The notes: generated from the sequence alone by a model not told the origin. DNA of 64,000 nucleotides from Aedes albopictus (GCF_035046485.1 NC_085137.1:133738703-133802702); one strand, 5' to 3'. Positions 1-11,694 are shown, counted from the stretch's first letter. Made by a program: numbers and translations.

Positions 1-1450
1 ATCAAAGTTTACTCCAGTTACTATTTCAGTAATTCCTCAAGAGATTCTTGCAAGAAATTCTCCAGAGGTTCCTCCGGATATTCATCCAAAAATTCCTCTA
101 GCAAATGCTTCAGAAATTCATTTATTAAGGGATTCTTTCTGAAATTTTTGTTGGTGCTTCTCGAGAGGTTGCTTTCTGGAATTCCTCCGGAGATTCTCTC
201 AGGCAATCAAATTCTTTTTGGAATTACTGCAGAGCATTCTTCAGATTCCCAGGCATTCCTTCAAAGATTCTATTGAAAAATTCAATTTAAACATATATTT
301 TAGTAATTCTTTCAAGAGTTCCTCAAGATTTGTTTTAAAATTCTGCTGGGTTTTCACCGAAAATTCATCTAGAGATTATTTCAGAAAATGTTTCAAGGAT
401 TTTTGTCCACTTTGTCTGAAGGTATTAGAATTTATTTGCAAGAAATATCTCCGGTCGTTCTTCCAGGGTGTGCATCTTAACATCCTCCAGGATTCCCTCC
501 AGTACCTTGATCTGCAGTTTCTGCACGGATTCCTGCAGAAATTATTTTCTCCAGATTTTTTTTCAGGGGTTTACTTCAAAAATTCTTCAAGGGTGTGCTG
601 AAGAAATCTCTTAAGGGTTTTTTTTTCAGAAACTCTTCCAGAAAATTTTCCTTGAATTCCTCCACAAGTTTCTTATAACATTCTTCGAGGAACTCCTCCA
701 GAGCCATCTGAAGGAAGTCTTCCAGGTATTCAGAAATTGCTTCAGAAAATTTTGTTCAGAAATCTCTTCAGGAAATTATCATTTTTTTCTTGAAATCTCC
801 AGGATTTCCTTTAGAAATTTCTTTAGGGAATCCAGGAAAAATGTCTGCGTTTTTTTTGTGATATTTTCATGAAGTATGTCTGTAAAATCCATGACGAAAT
901 ATCGTAAAGAATTCCTGGAGGAATCTCCGAAGGAATCGCAGGAAATATTTCTAAAGGAACCGCAGGAGCAGTTCCAAATAGACACATCTAGAATTTTTTT
1001 CAGTAACTTCTGACGAAATATTCCAAAGGATTCCTGGAGCAGCTCTTGGAAGAGTTTCCGAAAGAATCGCTGAAGAATTTTTGAGAAAATCTCTGGTTGA
1101 ATTATTGAAAAAAAAAATATGGAAGAATTTCTGATAAAATCCCTTACTGACATTCATGGACAAAATCCTAAACCACTGAAAGCGTCTCGGAAAATATTTC
1201 TGAAGGAATCATGAACGTTTTTTTAAGGAATCCCTGAAAGAATGCCTAGAGAATTACTTAAATGTTTAAGTATAATAGAAAAATTCGATGAGAAATTATC
1301 AAAAGATTCTCTATAGAAGTTTCTACGGATTGTTTCTAGAGAAATTTTTGAATTTCAGAGAAATTTCATGAAGGAATATCTGGAGGAACTTCAGAAGGAA
1401 TCTCTGTATGAATTTCTGCCAAAATCTCTGGAGGAATACCTGCTTGGAGC
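1..1450. repeat. Degenerate 12-bp repeat block with a strand switch
   Basis: This block consists of diverged units close to ATTCCTCCAGGA. In the left part (to about 800) the unit reads on the plus strand; from about 890 it reads as its reverse complement (GAATTCCTGGAGGAATCTCC and similar). Unit spacing is often 12 bp or a multiple of 3, so frames stay open and give low-complexity Ser/Asn/Phe/Leu-rich peptides. I treat the open frames at 21-206, 218-601 and 779-1163 as artefacts of the repeat. Confidence 0.75.
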
Positions 1451-1528
1451 CTTGAAGAATCTTGTACCGACTTTTCGAACCCTCCAAGCAGAATACCCGA
1501 ATGAGTGTTATCAGTTGTGCACCGTTTG

Positions 1529-1674
1529 ATTCCGCCCTCTTTTGCTTATCCTTTGACAGAGACGCGTATTTCGACTACTACTTGTAATCTTGTGGATAAC
1601 TGACACTGAGGAAGATTACAAGCGGTAGTCGAAATACGCGAATCTGTCAAAGGAAAAGCAAAAGAGGGCGGAAT
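1529..1674. mobile_element. Short hairpin MITE, near-perfect 60-bp arms
   Basis: Two arms of about 60 bp, beginning ATTCCGCCCTCTTTTGCTT, are near-perfect reverse complements around a short loop at about 1595-1610. It interrupts the 12-bp repeat block. No protein is encoded. No clear target duplication was found, so the superfamily is unassigned. Confidence 0.7.
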
Positions 1675-1689
1675 TAAAGGTACAAAACT

Positions 1690-2400
1690 TTTTACATTTA
1701 TTCGAAGCCTTGGAGAAGTTTATTGAAGAATCTCTGAATGAATTTTGGTAGGAACCGATGGAGGAATTCCTGAAAGAATCTTTTTATTACTTTATGAAGG
1801 AATTCCTAGAGTTATTTCTGAAGGGGAAACGCCTGTAAATTGAGCCACGCTTTGGGGGAGTTCATCAAAGTGTGACGACCAACAAATCTGTGTGTGTTAC
1901 AACAAATCTCAGAGGCCCCATACAAAAAGTGCAGCATAGGGGGGACGGGAGTTGAAAATGGACATTTTTTACGTTGCGTATTTTATAGACTTTCTTATCA
2001 ATGGTGCAGTTTTAGAAGGAATCTATAGAAATTCTTAGGAAAAGTTATGGAGGAATCTCTGGAGAAATTTATAAAGAAATCTCTAGAAAAATTTTAAAGG
2101 GAACTCAGGAGATATTTGTTAAAAAATTGCTGGTGCCTTAAGATAGCATCCCTAAAAATATTATTATTAGAATATTTGGACGATGTTTTGAAGAAAATCC
2201 TGGATAAATATTCTTTTAGACTCTTGATTTTCGCTGAAAGAAAGTCTGGAATCCGTGGATGGTTTTCTGAAAGAATCCCCGGTAAAATTTTGAAATAATC
2301 CATGAAGGAATTTCTTAAGCGTGGAAGGAATTCTAGAAAAATTCTTAGTGAAATTTCTGGAGATTCCTTTAGAAGAATTCCTGAAAAAATCTCCTTATTA
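1690..2400 (-). repeat. 12-bp repeat block, reverse orientation
   Basis: The same diverged unit continues as its reverse complement (GGAGGAATCTCTGGAGAAAT-type). It is interrupted by the decayed MITE at 1823-1988. The frames at 2094-2303 on both strands come from this repeat and are not called genes. Confidence 0.6.
1823..1988. mobile_element. Decayed copy of the GGGAACGTCC MITE family
   Basis: It follows the layout of the intact copy at 13755-13920: a left end like GGGGAAACGCCTGTAAATT, a central CAAAGTGTGACGACC, then CATACAAAAAGTG and a G-rich tract, and a right end like TTTACGTTGCGTATTTTAT. Many substitutions indicate an old insertion. Confidence 0.6.
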
Positions 2401-2413
2401 TAATGAATATTCA

Positions 2414-2484
2414 GTACGATCGGGAATCGAATTTTCCGTGATCAGATGGGCAGTTCAAAGCCTCAACCATTAGGCTAACGGGAG
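2414..2484 (-). repeat. tRNA-like sequence (SINE head or tRNA relic)
   Basis: On the minus strand there is an A-box-like TTAGCCTAATGGTTGAGGC and, about 40 bases on, a B-box-like AATTCGATTCCCG. This arrangement fits an RNA polymerase III promoter of a tRNA-derived SINE or a tRNA pseudogene. I could not build a full acceptor stem, so a functional tRNA is unlikely. Confidence 0.45.
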
Positions 2485-2869
2485 TTTAAACGGAAATCTG
2501 CCGAGGGAATAGTAAAGAAGCCACCAGGAATATGGACGGAAGTCCTCCAAGAATGTCATACGTAAATGCCATAAAAATCTTCCAAAGATATGCCAAAAGT
2601 ATGTAGGATAATGGGTTCGTTCCTCATAAGAATACCGCCTAGAACTATGTTGATAATCCGTTAAGATTTATAAAAGAAGTTCGCTAAGAAGTTAGGTCTA
2701 AACAGGCGGTTTGTAAAGTGCTGGCAAGAAAACAAAATCTTTGTCGTTTTCTCATCGACATGGAAAATTTTGTTCCGGCGTGGAAAAATATGAACAGCGG
2801 CACGCCGGGTCAACTTTACTGACGACGGCGGCGGGTTGAAATGTCGGCATACGTCAGGAGTTACTTTAG

Positions 2870-3965
2870 GATATTTTCTGGATGAGTTCTTTTAGAAATG
2901 GCCCTCTAGGGTCCTTGAGGTCCCTCTAGGGATTTGGAAAAAATACTTTAGGGATCCCTTAAGCAGTTCTTTTAAAGATTCCTCCTGGAGGAGTTCCGTC
3001 AGGGAAGTTGCTAGGAGTTTCGTCAGAGATTGGTCCAAGAGGAGTTCTTTCAAGAATTTCAAGACGAGTTCAGTGATTTATCCAAGAGTTTTATCAGCGA
3101 TTCATCCAGCATTTTTTATGAGTCCCCTCAGAAAAACCTTGAGAAGGAAATACTTCAGAGATGGCAACAGGAGAGATTCTTTTAGGGATTTTTCTAGGAA
3201 AAGTTCCTTCATGGATTTTGCTATTTTTTCTAAGATCCCTTAAGGATTCTTTAGGGATTTCTTCATCAGATACTTCAGGAATTCATCTATAACTTGCTTC
3301 AGCAATTTCTCCAAGTGCTATATTAGGGATTCTTCTAGGGGTTGCATTAGAGAATATTCCAGGAGTTCAAGAATGCTTCTCGTAGTTTCATTTAGAATTC
3401 TTCCATGATTGCTAGGAACACCTTCCACAATTTCTCCAGAAAGATTTCCATCCATGATTCCTCTATCTATGTTGTCTTTTGAGAATTCTTCCAGAATTGA
3501 TATTCACATCTCTCCAATAGTTTTTTTTTCAATGTTCCTTTAGGAACACTCTGGATTTTTCCAGAAAAGCGCTCCAGAAGTTTTTCTTGAATATTCTTCC
3601 AAAAATTCCTCCGAGAAATTCTTCAGTAGTTTCTCTAGAAATTTCTTTATGATATCTTTTGAAAATTTCTAACAAGATCCTAAAAGAAATACCGAAGGAA
3701 TTGCTGAAAATATTTTAACAGATATTCCTGAAGATATTCTAGATGGAATGTCTAGAACTGACAATGAAATAATTTTTGGAGAAAGCACAGATGGCCTCAA
3801 TGCAAGCTTTTTTTAAGAAACTGCTGAAGGAGCTCCACAAACAACCAATGAAGGAACTTTTGTAGATATTTCTGGAGGAAATGTTGCAGGAATTTCTGTA
3901 GAAGTGCTTGGTGCATATCCTGAAGGAGTTCATGATCGAACACTTGGAGGAATTGTTGGAAAATA
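2870..3965. repeat. 12-bp repeat block, plus orientation then inverted
   Basis: Units read on the plus strand to about 3660 (AATTCTTCCAGAATT-type) and as the reverse complement from about 3670 to 3965 (GAAGGAATTGCTGAA-type). The frames at 3739-3994 on the minus strand are repeat-derived. Confidence 0.65.
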
Positions 3966-4300
3966 TCCAACCAGATAAACTCATAATAAAACATTCATAA
4001 TTCTAGTGGATTTGGCGAAAATTTTGAAAAAAATAGCATAAAAGCAGAAACTTGACAATTAATCACAATATTTATATGTCAATTCGCCCAAGCACAAGGC
4101 ATAGACCATATTAACAGTACAATACATACGCAATAAAACAAGAACTTTGGATGAAAGTGATAAAGGCAACATACAAATTTGGGCATTTTTACAATAATTG
4201 CTGTGTGTCTTCAACCATCAAGATCAAAGAAATCTACAAAACACTGTTGATATGTATCTGAATTCAAAGTGCAATCCCATATCGAATCCCTCTAAGTCAA
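3966..4300. other. AT-rich spacer, nothing recognised
   Basis: This stretch is AT-rich and single-copy within the window. I see no gene, terminal repeat or RNA signature in it. Confidence 0.4.
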
Positions 4301-4486
4301 TCATAATCTTGAAATGAACCCAGTTGCGTTACGCCACTCATGATGGGCATCCGGTGTGCCAGCCAGACCGACCGTCCAGCCCAGTTTATTCTCTTCGCCC
4401 AAATTATCAGAATGAGATAATGGCTCCCAATCCCCACCAGCAATAGCAATGATGATGATCCCTAACAAAAGCAAAACACTTACCAT
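4301..4486 (-). CDS. Candidate 61-residue secreted peptide
   Basis: An ATG at 4486 opens a 61-residue frame ending in TGA at 4301. The first 20 or so residues are strongly hydrophobic (MVSVLLLLGIIIIAIAGG), like a signal peptide with a small-residue cleavage site near Ala16-Gly18, but without the usual basic N-terminus. The rest is polar, with one possible N-glycosylation site (Asn-Ala-Thr) near the C-terminus and no cysteine. I recognise no family. The alternative is strong: the start codon is followed at once by GTAAGT, a consensus 5' splice site, so this may be intron downstream of an exon ending at ATG. The surroundings are single-copy rather than repeat. Confidence 0.25.
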   Translation of the reverse strand: MVSVLLLLGIIIIAIAGGDWEPLSHSDNLGEENKLGWTVGLAGTPDAHHEWRNATGFISRL

Positions 4487-5060
4487 CGCACACAACTACT
4501 AAGCCAGAGTCGAAGTCTGGGGCCGGCCTCGCACAGACAGACACTGCGAATGATGATTGTTGTAGCACACTTACGGCTGGACGCGCAACTCAGGGTCTCC
4601 GTCTTTCCCGTCTTTCTTCACACGCACGCACCACCGATGGATCCTACTAATGCGCAATCAACACTAACCCGATAAGCACTTTCTTGTAAAAAGGAGATTC
4701 CACTTTTTTTTTCGAGCCAATTAGCACCTCTTCCGGCTTAGGTCTTCCCCCCACCACCACAACATGGGTGTCTTTGATTGACCACAAAACGGAGCACTGA
4801 CCACTTCGCCCTCCTTCCGATTCCGACACCTTTCGTTGTTTCTTCAGTGTGTACAATGTATGGTTTATTATTTCTCTGCTGCTGCTGAATGATGGTGGTG
4901 GTTTTAGTGAGAAAGAAGAAAATAAATAGCACACAGAATTATCATCATGCGGCTTCGCGTTCGCATTCAACAACAACTATCATCCGTTTTGATCGTCGTG
5001 TCGGTTCGGTATTTCCAGCGAATAGCCCCATCAGCAAACAGCAATCTGCCAGAGTTGCCA
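4487..5060 (-). promoter_or_regulatory. Possible promoter/5' exon region
   Basis: This is a GC-richer, non-repeat stretch with short trinucleotide runs (CTGCTGCTG near 4880, CACCACCAC near 4752), the style of mosquito 5' untranslated regions. Read on the minus strand it would end in the donor at 4483 (ATG, then GTAAGT). No TATA box or start site could be fixed, so this is an inference from composition and the donor. Confidence 0.25.
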
Positions 5061-5104
5061 GGTGATTTTTTAATGTGTTGCACATGTGTCTGCCCATACT
5101 GAAT

Positions 5105-7430
5105 TGGTCTCCAGGATTCTATAGGAATCCTCCTTCAGGATTCTGATGGAATCCTCCTTCAGGATTCTGATGGAATCTTCCTTCAGGATTCGGAAAGAAT
5201 CCTCCTTCAGGATTCTGAAGGAATCTTCCTTCAGGATTCGGAAAGAATCCTCCTTCAGGATTCTGAAGGAATCCTCGTTCAGGATTCGGAAGGAAGCCTC
5301 GTTCAGGATTCGAAAGGAAGCCTCGTTCAGGATTCGGAAGGAATCCTCGTTCAGGATTCGGAAGGAATCCTCGTTCAGGATTCGGAAGGAATCCTCGTTC
5401 ACGATTCGGAAGGAATTCTCGTTCAGGATTCTGAAGGAATCCTCGTTCAGGATTCTGAAGGAATCCTTCTTCAGGATTCTGAAAGAATCCTCCTTCAGGA
5501 TATTGAAAGAATCCTCCTTCAGGATATTGAAAGAATCCTCCTTCAAGATTCTGAAAGAATCCTCCTCAAGGATTTTGAAAGAATCCTCGTTCAGGATTCT
5601 GAAAGAATCCTCCTTCAGGATTCTGAAAAAATCCTCCTTCAGGATTCTGAAAAAATCCTCCTTCAGGATTCTGAAAGAATCCTCCTTCAGGATTCTGAAA
5701 GAATCCTCCTTCGGGATTCTGAGAGAATCCTACTTCAGTATTCTGAAAGAATCCTCCTTCAGGATTCTGAAAGCATCCTCCTTTAGGATTCTGAAGAAAT
5801 CCTCCTTTAGGTTTCTGAAGGAATCCTTCTTCAGGATTCTGTAGGAATCCTCCTTCAGGATTCTGAAAGAATCCTCCTCCAGGATTCTGAAAGAATCCTC
5901 CTCCAGGATTCTGAAAGAATCCTCCTTCAGGATTCTGAAAGAATCCTCCTTCAGGATTCTGAAAGTATCCTTCTTCAGGATTCTGAAAGAATCCTTCTTC
6001 AGGATTCTGAAAGAATCCTTTTTCAGGATTCTGAAAGAATCCTCCTTCAGGATTCTGAAAGAATCCTCCTTCAGGATTCTGAAAGAATCCTTCTTCAGGA
6101 TTCTAAAAGAATCCTCCTTCAGGATTCTGAAAGAATCCTCCTTCAGGATTCTGAAGGAATCCTCCTTCAGGATTCTGAAAGAATCTTCCTTCAGGATGCT
6201 AAAAGAATCCTCCTTCAGGATTCTGAAAGAATCCTCCTTTAGGATTTTGTTGGAATGCAACTTCGGAAATCTGCAGGAATCCAACTTCGGGATTCTGTTG
6301 GAATCCTGTTTCAGGATTCTGTAGGAATTATGTTACAGGAATATGTAGGAAATCTTCTACAGGATTCTGGGAAAATCCTCCTTGAGGTTCTCTAGGAAAC
6401 CTTCCTCAAGATTGTGAGGGAATCCTCCTTCAGGATTCTGAAGGAATCCTCCTTTAGGATTCTGAGAAATCCTCCTTTATGATTCTGAAGAAATCCTCTT
6501 TCAGGATTCTGAAGGAATTCTTCTTCAGGATTCTGAGGGAATCCTCCTTTAGGATTCTGATGGAATCCGCCTTTAGGATTCTGAGGGTATCCTCCTGAAT
6601 TCTCCTTCAGGATTCCGAAGGAATCCTCCTTCAGGATTCTGAAGGAATCCTCCTTCAGGATGCTGAAGGAATTCGTCTTCAAAATTCTGAAGGAATCCTT
6701 TTTCAGGATTCTGTAGGAATTCTCCTTCAGGATTCTGAAGGAATCCTCCTTAAGGATTCTGATGGAATCCTCCTTTAGGATTCTGAAGGAATCCTCCCCT
6801 AGAATTCTGAAGGAGAATTAGTAATTCTCCTTCAGAATTATGAAGGAATCCTCTTTTAGGATTCTGAAGAAATCCTTCTTCAGGATTCTGAAGGAATCCT
6901 TCTTCAGGATTCTGAAGGAATCCTTCTTCAGGATTCTGAAGGAATCCTTCAGGATTCTGAAGGAATCCTTCTTCAGGATTCTGAAGGAATCCTTCTTCAG
7001 GATTCTGAAGGAATCCTTATTCAGGATTCTGAAGGAATCCTTATTCAGGATTCTGAAGGAATCCTTCAGGATTCTGAAGGAATCCTTCTTCAGGATTCTG
7101 AAGGAATCCTTCTTCAGGATTCTGAAGGAATCCTTCTTCAGGATTCTGAAGGAATCCTTCTTCAGGATTCTGAAGGAATCCTTCTTCAGGATTCTGAAGG
7201 AATCCTTATTCAGGATTCTGAAGGAATCCTTATTCAGGATTCTGAAGGAATCCTTCTTCAGGATTCTGAAGGAATCCTTCTTCAGGATTCTGAAGGAATC
7301 CTTCTTCAGGATTCTAAAGAAATCCTTCTCCAGGATTCTGAAGAAATCCTTCTTCAGGATTCTAAAGAAGTCCTTCTTCAGGATTCTGAAGGAATCCTTC
7401 TTCAGGATTCTGTAAGAATCCAAGCCAATT
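5105..7430. repeat. 24-bp tandem array, about 95 units, near-palindromic unit
   Basis: Almost unbroken copies of a 24-bp unit, consensus GGATTCTGAAGGAATCC followed by TCCTTCA or TTCTTCA. The core GGATTC-TGAA-GGAATCC is an imperfect palindrome. Some units are 21 bp (around 6950 and 7070), and a few have frame-breaking changes (for example around 6465-6475). Units are more uniform towards the right end (6850-7400) than the left. Because 24 is a multiple of three, long frames stay open on both strands, encoding an eight-residue period resembling SFRILKES (plus) or DSFRILKE (minus). I regard these as non-genic. Confidence 0.92.
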
Positions 7431-7439
7431 ACGATTTAA

Positions 7440-8119
7440 CTTCTCTAGAAATTTTGATCTGAAGCCATGTCTCCACATATGGCATCCCTGGCATCCAAGC
7501 AGCCAGCGCAGCGCACAGCCTCCCTTTCCCCAATCCAAAAAAAAAACCCGAACATCTCTGTGTAGTAGGCTATGGTGGGAATACGTGGGTGCTCCACGAC
7601 GGCTAATGTGATGTTTCTTGTCTTATGCTTTTGTACGGTAAATTCCCCAAAAATAGCACTTCTCTTCTCCTTTTGGCTCGCTTTCAACACTATCTTCATG
7701 GAACACGACGACCCGTGAGCCCCGGAATCGATTCCACACAGAGTCACCCATTCTTATTCTGTTTTTAGAACAACTTTCTAGTTCCGAACCCAAAACCTTC
7801 ACCTGATTTATTAAACCGATGTCTCGCAGCCACCCAGAAGAAGTAACCCAGTAGCAGCACCCCTTCCCCTTATACACGCGCTGTTCAGTGGTATCACGAC
7901 CGAAGCACCTTGAAACACATACCAACTTCCTTCGCTGGAATCGGTTTCGTCGTGCTGCTGCTGCTGCGGCGATGGACGACTGACACCGTGTCAATAAAAC
8001 AAGCTACACGCCAAATACGACGACGACGACGATGGCGATTGGAAGTTGCTGCATGTTTTTGCCCCTTGGGCCACTTTTCACCAGAGGGAATCTTCCCCAA
8101 AATCCCCGTAGGTACTCAC
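7440..8119 (-). other. Non-repeat flank, possible leader or regulatory DNA
   Basis: Single-copy, moderately GC-rich DNA with a CTG run at 7960-7975 and a CGA run near 8020. Read on the minus strand it lies downstream of the candidate first exon at 8120-8275. Several frames are open (for example 7623-7994 and 7910-8365), but none resembles a known protein. Confidence 0.25.
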
Positions 8120-8306
8120 ACAAAACACAAGCACAGATTGATATTGATAATTCCACGTAGCCACCGAAATCTACGAAATCACTCCGGAAGTAGTCTCTTA
8201 TCGCGCGGACTGATTCCAAAACGCTCGGGAACAACGCACGGAACACACGAACAACCGACGACAGATTCGGAAAAACCTTCCGTACACTCGGACGGCCACT
8301 ATTTAT
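8120..8306 (-). promoter_or_regulatory. Candidate promoter and first exon of a minus-strand gene
   Basis: On the minus strand, CATAAATAG (8299-8307) resembles a TATA box. Further on, TCAGT (8213-8209) matches the arthropod initiator. The leader-like sequence ends at a consensus donor, TTTTGT then GTGAGTAC, with the exon end at 8120. The gene body would lie leftwards, possibly beyond the window. This is an inference from core-promoter and splice motifs, with no coding sequence to anchor it. Confidence 0.3.
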
Positions 8307-8618
8307 GTGAGGAGAGGAACGACGAAAGCCACCCAACAGCACAACATAAACCGCAGTCGTGTTGATGCTGGCAGTTTTATGCGACGACGACGGCGACTGT
8401 CAAAATTTGACAGCTGTGCGCGGTGACGTTTCGGTGCTGGCAGATTTTGCTGTGAGTGATTCGACGAGGGGTTTTTGTTTTGGTTTTAACCGTTATGTGT
8501 CCGACAAACTTTTTTCTTTTTTCTACACCGTGTATTTTAAATGGGTGCTGGGTACCCGGGTACCCTGTCGGCCACATAAGGGTTAATCAGGCCCCTGGCA
8601 TCAATGAAATTTATCGTA

Positions 8619-8912
8619 CACACTAAGATCAGCTCGGTATTTTCCCCATCTTTTTACTGAGTTCTCAACAGCAGATTTAACTCGGTACGCTCGGTTATTT
8701 ATTTTGCGGATATTCTGTAAATGAGTTACCGAGCTCAGCTCACAAACTGTCAAAAGTTACTGAAGCACGGTAAATATCGTTACTGGTGAACGGTAAAAAC
8801 GATTACCGAGTGTACCGAAATAAATCTGCTGTTGAAAACTCAGTAAAAAGATGGAAAAAATACTGAACTCAGTGAAAAAATTACTGAGCTGGAACATCTG
8901 AATCTTAGTGTG
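8619..8912. mobile_element. TA-flanked MITE, CACACTAAGAT termini
   Basis: Long inverted arms begin CACACTAAGAT on both ends and share the inner block CATCTTTTTACTGAGTT and CAACAGCAGATTTA. TA dinucleotides flank both sides (8617-8618 and 8913-8914), as expected for Tc1/mariner-type insertion. There is no transposase, so the element is non-autonomous. Confidence 0.8.
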
Positions 8913-9576
8913 TAGCCAACATCTAACTGTCTTATACTCATATTCGTGCAAATTGAAACGAGCGTGTAATCAACAAACGCAGCTTTTGTTTAATGTTGTG
9001 AGCCACACACGAAATCACATTTACAATGCGTGTTTGTTGAGTTGCTTTATTCAACTAATCGCATGCTCCTCTTACCGTACATTAATATTAAAGCGAGTTT
9101 GAAGTGTTTTGTGATCATAAGAGGTGGAAAAAATGATTCCAAAAACTGATCAACAAACCAAAATAAATGTTAAACAAAAAATTGTTGATGTTTTCGCATT
9201 TGACAGTGGGCGCTATTTACTAGCGCCCAGGACATCCTGTCTACCATGATTCCAATGCATTGATATAGGCCGTGTCAGGGGCCTGGTTTTAATTGCAATG
9301 AGTTAAGGGTGAACGGTACAGCTGTTCTTAAAAAAAAAGAGAATATTGTTCGTGCAGTTGAAAATCGGAATTTTTGACACGCGAAAATCGGTTTTTCTCC
9401 TGAACCGTGTGTCGGACGTACGTCGGGCACAGTGCGCTTGATAGAGGGCCAGGTCCGCTGTCCAGCGCAGGTTTACGTTAGGTTTCACAATGGATTTTAA
9501 GAAAATTCGATTGTCGGGTGTGGAGAATTTATCTTTGGAGAAACTTCGGGTTTCAACCGCGACGACAATAATTTCC

Positions 9577-9693
9577 TTAACCCCTCAGGGCGCGCGCTGT
9601 TTAAAAAGTACAACACTACCAAAAAACCTCGCTCGTCGTATACAGCGCGAGCACCGTGCAGTTTCGGTTGCTTGATGGCGCCTGAAGGGTTAA
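9577..9693. mobile_element. Short TTAACCC-ended MITE
   Basis: The ends are TTAACCCCTCAGG and CCTGAAGGGTTAA, reverse complements with one difference. The interior is GC-rich, in contrast to the AT-rich surroundings. A second element with similar TTAACCC ends lies at 11091-11206. Confidence 0.6.
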
Positions 9694-9858
9694 TCTGACA
9701 ATGGGAGCTTTTTTTCGCGAAGAACAGATACAGAAGCATGAGCATGAGCGCATGAGCACTTGAAATCAGAAATATTTCCATTTTACCCTGCTTTTTACTA
9801 AATTTACATAGGGGTTGATACACAACTCATATCATGCAAATCATTATAGGAAATCATC

Positions 9859-10446
9859 ATAATCTTTTGAACGGAATGACGTAACAACCTTCTCCGCGTT
9901 CAAAAATGTATGTTTTTGGAAGCTCTAAAAGTGGTTCTCTGGCGACTTTGATGAGAAATTGAAAAAAAAAACAGATTACAGATTTCTTCTAGCGTCACCC
10001 TATGAATGCTATGGGAAAATGCTCCAAATTTGGTCAAAACAGTTTAAACGCTTTAACCAGACGTAACACCTAGAACAAAACAATTTTCGTAAAAATCCAT
10101 CGCCAAGTTCACACTACCCAAGACACTACCATCACCTGATGGAAATGATTCACGAAACATTGCGTTGTGCAATATCGTCATTAGAAGGCGCTAGTGTGAA
10201 ACGTCAAACCCAAAGAAAAACTATGCGCGCGACTCTAGTTGTGAAAGCCACAACTATAAAGATTTAAAATGATCGTTAAAAGCGTGGTCGATGGAAATTT
10301 TGCAAATGTTACGTCTGTTTGTTTGTGCTTTAACTTTTTTGTTTCAACTTTCTCATCAAAGTCGTCAAAAACCATTCTTTGGAGCTTTCAAAAATACACA
10401 TTTTCGTGTGCGGAGAATGTTGCTACGCCATTCCGTTCCAAAGATA
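9859..10446. mobile_element. Foldback element with arms of about 100 bp
   Basis: The left arm (9859-9975) and right arm (about 10335-10446) are diverged reverse complements: GAACGGAATGACG pairs with CGCCATTCCGTTCC, and the inner CATCAAAGTCG blocks also pair. A sequence like the left arm recurs at about 11225-11345, a partial second copy. The overlapping frames at 10269-10601 fall in the arm and are not called genes. Confidence 0.6.
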
Positions 10447-11090
10447 TTCGCCCCCAAAATGACGATTCGACCGCTTGGGAGTGTTGTCGTCGTCGTGATG
10501 ATGCTTCCCGAAAGCAATGTCAAATTCGTTCGGGGTTTCAAAACATTGGAAAGAAATTCATTATTTTCGTTCAGGCGAAGTGGATAGCAAATCTAACCTA
10601 GAATATCCTACAATTCCAACCTCAACTCCTCACTTGCACAAGCCGGATCTCATTTTTTACGGAAATGGTGGAACAAAATGCAAAAACTAATGTACGTGCG
10701 ACCGAGGGAATTGAAAGTTCTACCATTCCCACTTAAAAAAATTGTCGGATGTGGGTTGTAAGTAGGAAAAATAAAATAATTCCCCCAACAGATTATGTTG
10801 ATAGGTATGTAAAAGAAGGAAAAACATCATCAGTTCGGTAGTTGCGCTACCGAAACAAAGATGGGTAACAGTATGTTTTGTTTTGCCCTTGAAAGCCAAT
10901 TGATGTCTTTCTAGAAAAAAAACAGGCACTTTTCTACAATTTTTGTTTCTGGAGTTTCAAAAATAACACCCCTCTATTTTTTTGATATGTTTTAATACAA
11001 TATTTCTTCTCTTTCTTTGCCAGCATTCAATGGCAAAACATATTTTTTATCTTCGCCCAAACCCGTAAAAACACCTTTTTAATTAACCCG

Positions 11091-11206
11091 GAGCGGTCGC
11101 GTCGTGTACTGAGTACACGCACCATGAAAAATGCACGCTTATGGTACACAGCGTGAGCGTGGCGCCGTTGCAGGTAGTCAAAGACGCGACTGCTCGAGGG
11201 TTAATT
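11091..11206. mobile_element. TTAACCC-ended MITE
   Basis: Terminal inverted repeats AATTAACCCGGAGCGGTCGC and a right end running GACGCGACTGCTCGAGGG into TTAATT bound a GC-rich interior containing its own inverted CGTGTAC/GTACACAGCG parts. Confidence 0.65.
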
Positions 11207-11694
11207 ATGATTTTTAAAGAAAAACGCCTGTAACTAATAAGCCAAAAGAGATAACGACCATCTCCGTGCACGAAACGACACGTTTTCAAATGCCCTAAAA
11301 GTGTTTCTTGAACGACTTTGATGGAAAAATGAAACTGAAAATGTTAAAGCCAGAAAACCGGTATTTCTTGAACCACCCTAAGCAACAGAAAAAATCTCTA
11401 GATCAACCAATTTTGAAGCTACATAAAAACTGTCTTCAGCAATCTTACTCAGAATTGATAGATCTACCACAGACAAACATACGTAACACTGATGGAATTT
11501 CCATCGCCCACGGTTTTAACGATCATTTTAAATCTCCGCAGCTGCTACTTTCACAACCAGATGCGCTCATCGTTTTTGTTCGCGATTGCCGTTTTACACT
11601 AACGCCTGCTGTTGACGATATTACAAAGCTCAGTGCTTTGTGCAATATCATCACTAGCAGGTGATAATGTAACTAAGCGATGACTTTTAAGGAC

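Noticed and set aside
5146..7423. Long frames of 158-232 codons with SFRILKES/DSFRILKE repeats on both strands
   Set aside because: They follow from a 24-bp unit, occur on both strands at once, and are broken at several points by frameshifts.
5105..7430. CRISPR-like array of short palindromic repeats
   Set aside because: The 24-bp units are directly adjacent, with no spacers.
10269..10601. Two overlapping plus-strand frames of about 100 codons
   Set aside because: They lie in the right arm of a foldback element, whose left arm carries the complementary sequence.
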